Part shown: piece by piece, positions 4,845 to 6,973 of the stretch
How positions within the stretch are numbered: position 1 is the stretch's first letter
Layout: each line of letters starts with the position of its first letter
From: Actinomycetota bacterium
GTDB lineage: Bacteria; Actinomycetota; Actinomycetes; Streptosporangiales; Streptosporangiaceae
Length of the DNA: 6,973 nucleotides
Direction: 5' to 3'
Assembly: GCA_003161205.1 (NCBI GenBank)
Contig: PMOU01000180.1
Span: 784 to 7,756 of the forward strand
Position numbers and translations under genes: made by a program
The notes under the pieces: generated by a model
The model's database searches: none
Seen by the model: the letters and a program-made list of their open reading frames with translations, nothing else
Told to the model about the DNA's origin: nothing

Positions 4845-6973
4845 CTACTCCAGCGGCTGGCGGGCGAGGGCGGGCGGCTCGCGGCCGGCCAGCAGCCAGC
4901 CCACCGCCCCGGCGACCGTCGGCATGCCGACCACGATGATCAGCAGGTTGGTGACGGGGATATTGGACAGCTCGGACAGGCCGTCGAGGGGGTTGTCGAA
5001 GGCGTAGCCGATGGCGGCGATGTAGGCCGCCACCGTGCCGAGCACCGCGCCGCCCAGCGCCAGGGCGAAGGCGGTGGCCGCGGTCAGGGTCCGGCGGGTC
5101 GCGCTGCCCGCCCCGGTCGCGGCCAGGGTGCGCAGGTCACTGGCCGTCTCGCTGCGGATCAGGCCGACGCTCATGGCCAGGATGCCCAGCGCCAGCGCGA
5201 TGCCGAACACCGTGGCCCAGTTGAGGATCTCCGCCGACGAGGGCGCGCTGTTCTTGGTCTCGATGGTCATGCCCGCCGCGGCGGCGGTGAGCCGGGCCTG
5301 CCTGATCTGCGCGGCGGTGGGCGGATGCGGGGACTGGATCAGCCAGCCCTGGACGCTGGTGGTCAGGCCGAGCGTGTGGACGGCGTGCTCGGTGATCACG
5401 GTGTTGGGCGCCGACGTGCCGGACGGAAGCGCGCCGACCTCCTGGATGACCGGGTTGGCCACGCACTCGCCCTTCGGGCACGGGTAGGTGGTGTTACCCG
5501 GGCCGCCGCCGCCGGGGCCGGGGCCGCCCTGGCCCCCTTGGCCTTTGCCGCTGAAGTAGCCGCCGTAGACGAGCTGCATGAGGGAGACGCCGGACAGCCC
5601 GGGGCGTGCGGTCAGGACATCGGCGTCGGGGTTGACGTCGGACGCCTTGATCCCGAAGGCCGCCAGGAGCTGCGGGGTGGCCACGAAGACCGGCCCCGAC
5701 CAGGACCGCCCGGCGGCGGCGTGCTGGAGGGTCGCGCTGGTCTGGTCGAGCTCGGTGACGGCGCGGGAGCCCAGGGCGCCGGCGATGCTCTGGGCGGTGG
5801 CGGCCTGCTCCTGCGGCGTGCTGGTAATCGCGGGTGTGCTGGGGCCGTTAGGGCCGCCGCCGTTCGGGTTGCCGCTGGCGGTGTAGACGATGACCTGGTT
5901 CGAGGCCAGGTTGGGCCCGGCGTAGTCCAGCACGTTGCCGTAGCGCTGCGCGGTCAGGACGCAGATCAGGACGGCGATCAGCGCGCCGAGGCTGATGGCC
6001 GCGAGGGCCGAGCCGGACCTGGCCCGGTAGCGGACCAGGTCACGCAGGGGCAGGCGCACCGCGATCGGTGCCCGCTGGCCGGCCCTGGCCAGCAGGATCA
6101 GGCAGAAGGGCGCCAGCAGGATCACGGCCACGACCAGCGCGACGAAGCCGCCGATGAGCGTGATCGGTCCGCCGCCGCCGTTGCCGTTGGTCTTGCCGGT
6201 GTAGGCGAACAGGACCGCGGCGACCACGAGCAGCACCACGCCGGGGATCGCGGAGCGGTGCACCTGCTTCGGCGGGGCGGGCCGGCCGGACAGCGCGGCC
6301 ACCAGGGGAATCCTGGTGATCGCGCGGGCCGGGCGGGAGGCGGCGAAGTAGGTGGCCACGACGGCCAGTGCCATCGCCGGGCCGATCACGATCCACGGCA
6401 GCGCGAACGTGCCGATCAGGTGGTGCGAACTGGATTCCAGGTGCGGCCGGTAGGCCAGCCAGCCGGCCAGGCCGAGGACGGCGCCGAGCAGCGCGCCGAC
6501 CACGCCGACCAGGACGCCGTTGGCCCGGACCACGAGGCGGATGTTCTTGTCCGTGGCGCCCAGGGCGCCGAGCATCCCGAGCGAGCGCAGCCGGCGCTGC
6601 GCCAGCACCGTGAAGCCGCCGACGGCGACCAGGGCGATCAGCAGCATGCCCACCGTGACCAGCGCGAGCACGATGGTCTCGGGGTTGAGCGGGTTGCTCG
6701 CCGCGGCCGACTGCCGGGTCTGCACGTCCGGGCCGAGGGCGGACTGGCTCACGCCGGGCGCGTTGAACAGCACGGTCACCACGGTCGGGGCGCTGACCTG
6801 GCCGGGGACGACGAGGGCGAACTCGTCGAGCAGGCTCTGCGGGTTCTGCACGATGCCGGTGACCTGACGGGACGTGGTGCCCTGGCGCCAGAGGTCACCG
6901 ACCTTGAGGTTGAAGGTGGCGGCCAGGCCGCCGGTGACGGCCACCTGGCCTGGTCCGGCCGGGTAGTGGCCGG
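4845..6973 (-). CDS. FtsX/MacB-type ABC transporter permease, N-terminus beyond the right edge
   Basis: Seen: 709 residues are visible from the edge to TAG at 4845-4847. The visible start (GHYPAGPGQVAVTGGLA, then VGDLW) matches the end of a MacB-like extracytoplasmic domain, so the frame continues past 6973. About nine membrane segments follow: near 6605-6683, 6450-6524, 6342-6401, 6198-6248, 6087-6164, 5952-6014, then 5157-5219, 4998-5084 and 4881-4952. The first FtsX unit has the typical RRLRSLGMLGALGAT coupling region; the second has SETASDLRTLAATGAG. Between them a loop of roughly 240 residues (about 5220-5951) forms the second extracytoplasmic domain. It includes a Gly-rich tract (5496-5549) and a Cys pair, CPKGEC (5463-5480). 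Family knowledge: such permeases pair with a separate ABC ATPase and act as mechanotransmitters or in lipoprotein, peptide or drug export. The ATPase gene is probably just beyond the right edge. The substrate is unknown. Confidence 0.92.
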   Translation of the reverse strand, partial: GHYPAGPGQVAVTGGLAATFNLKVGDLWRQGTTSRQVTGIVQNPQSLLDEFALVVPGQVSAPTVVTVLFNAPGVSQSALGPDVQTRQSAAASNPLNPETIVLALVTVGMLLIALVAVGGFTVLAQRRLRSLGMLGALGATDKNIRLVVRANGVLVGVVGALLGAVLGLAGWLAYRPHLESSSHHLIGTFALPWIVIGPAMALAVVATYFAASRPARAITRIPLVAALSGRPAPPKQVHRSAIPGVVLLVVAAVLFAYTGKTNGNGGGGPITLIGGFVALVVAVILLAPFCLILLARAGQRAPIAVRLPLRDLVRYRARSGSALAAISLGALIAVLICVLTAQRYGNVLDYAGPNLASNQVIVYTASGNPNGGGPNGPSTPAITSTPQEQAATAQSIAGALGSRAVTELDQTSATLQHAAAGRSWSGPVFVATPQLLAAFGIKASDVNPDADVLTARPGLSGVSLMQLVYGGYFSGKGQGGQGGPGPGGGGPGNTTYPCPKGECVANPVIQEVGALPSGTSAPNTVITEHAVHTLGLTTSVQGWLIQSPHPPTAAQIRQARLTAAAAGMTIETKNSAPSSAEILNWATVFGIALALGILAMSVGLIRSETASDLRTLAATGAGSATRRTLTAATAFALALGGAVLGTVAAYIAAIGYAFDNPLDGLSELSNIPVTNLLIIVVGMPTVAGAVGWLLAGREPPALARQPLE

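Noticed and set aside
6942..6944. GTG at 6944 as the start of the permease
   Set aside because: The frame stays open to the window edge with family-like residues upstream (GHYPAGPGQ), so this is an internal valine.

Overview
The window is typical high-GC actinomycete DNA. Third codon positions are almost all G or C, open frames occur on both strands throughout, and the gene families are actinobacterial in style: a membrane-anchored S1C protease with a Pro/Gly-rich cytoplasmic tail, a stand-alone MreB-like actin and a large MacB/FtsX-type permease. A secreted S53 (sedolisin) protease would suit a soil or mildly acidic habitat, but that is inference. The sequence does not fix genus or family. 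I see no phage, IS, CRISPR, tRNA or rRNA sequence.

Layout. Positions 1-1094 (minus) hold a trypsin-like S1C/HtrA-type protease with an intact His-Asp-Ser triad, running off the left edge in a glycine-rich stretch. Positions 1242-1766 (minus) hold a 174-residue hemerythrin-type (HHE) helical protein that lacks one expected iron-ligand histidine. Positions 1767-2096 are a 330-base non-coding stretch with short dyads and direct repeats. Positions 2097-3572 (minus) hold a secreted sedolisin with complete catalytic and calcium residues but almost no room for the usual prodomain. Positions 3573-3761 are a divergent intergenic region. Positions 3762-4790 (plus) hold a full-length but divergent MreB-like actin ATPase with no mreCD partner beside it. 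Positions 4791-4844 contain a strong hairpin between convergent genes. Positions 4845-6973 (minus) hold most of a multi-spanning FtsX/MacB-type ABC permease whose N-terminus lies beyond the right edge.

Together the genes look like envelope and secretion housekeeping or stress functions (two extracytoplasmic proteases, a cytoskeletal ATPase, an ABC permease, a di-iron-type protein). Nothing proves that they form one pathway. Each gene appears to be its own transcription unit, separated by non-coding DNA.

The most unusual thread is a 15-base motif, CCGAACGGGCCGTGG. It forms both arms of the hairpin at 4792-4835, recurs exactly just after the sedolisin stop codon (2068-2082), and recurs with one mismatch inside the last codons of the hemerythrin gene (1246-1260). 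It may be a dispersed palindromic 3'-end element. Other points of interest are the missing hemerythrin ligand, the apparently prodomain-less sedolisin with a SALAG repeat, and the arginine-rich, altered MreB-like protein. I did not find convincing evidence for a new multi-gene system.
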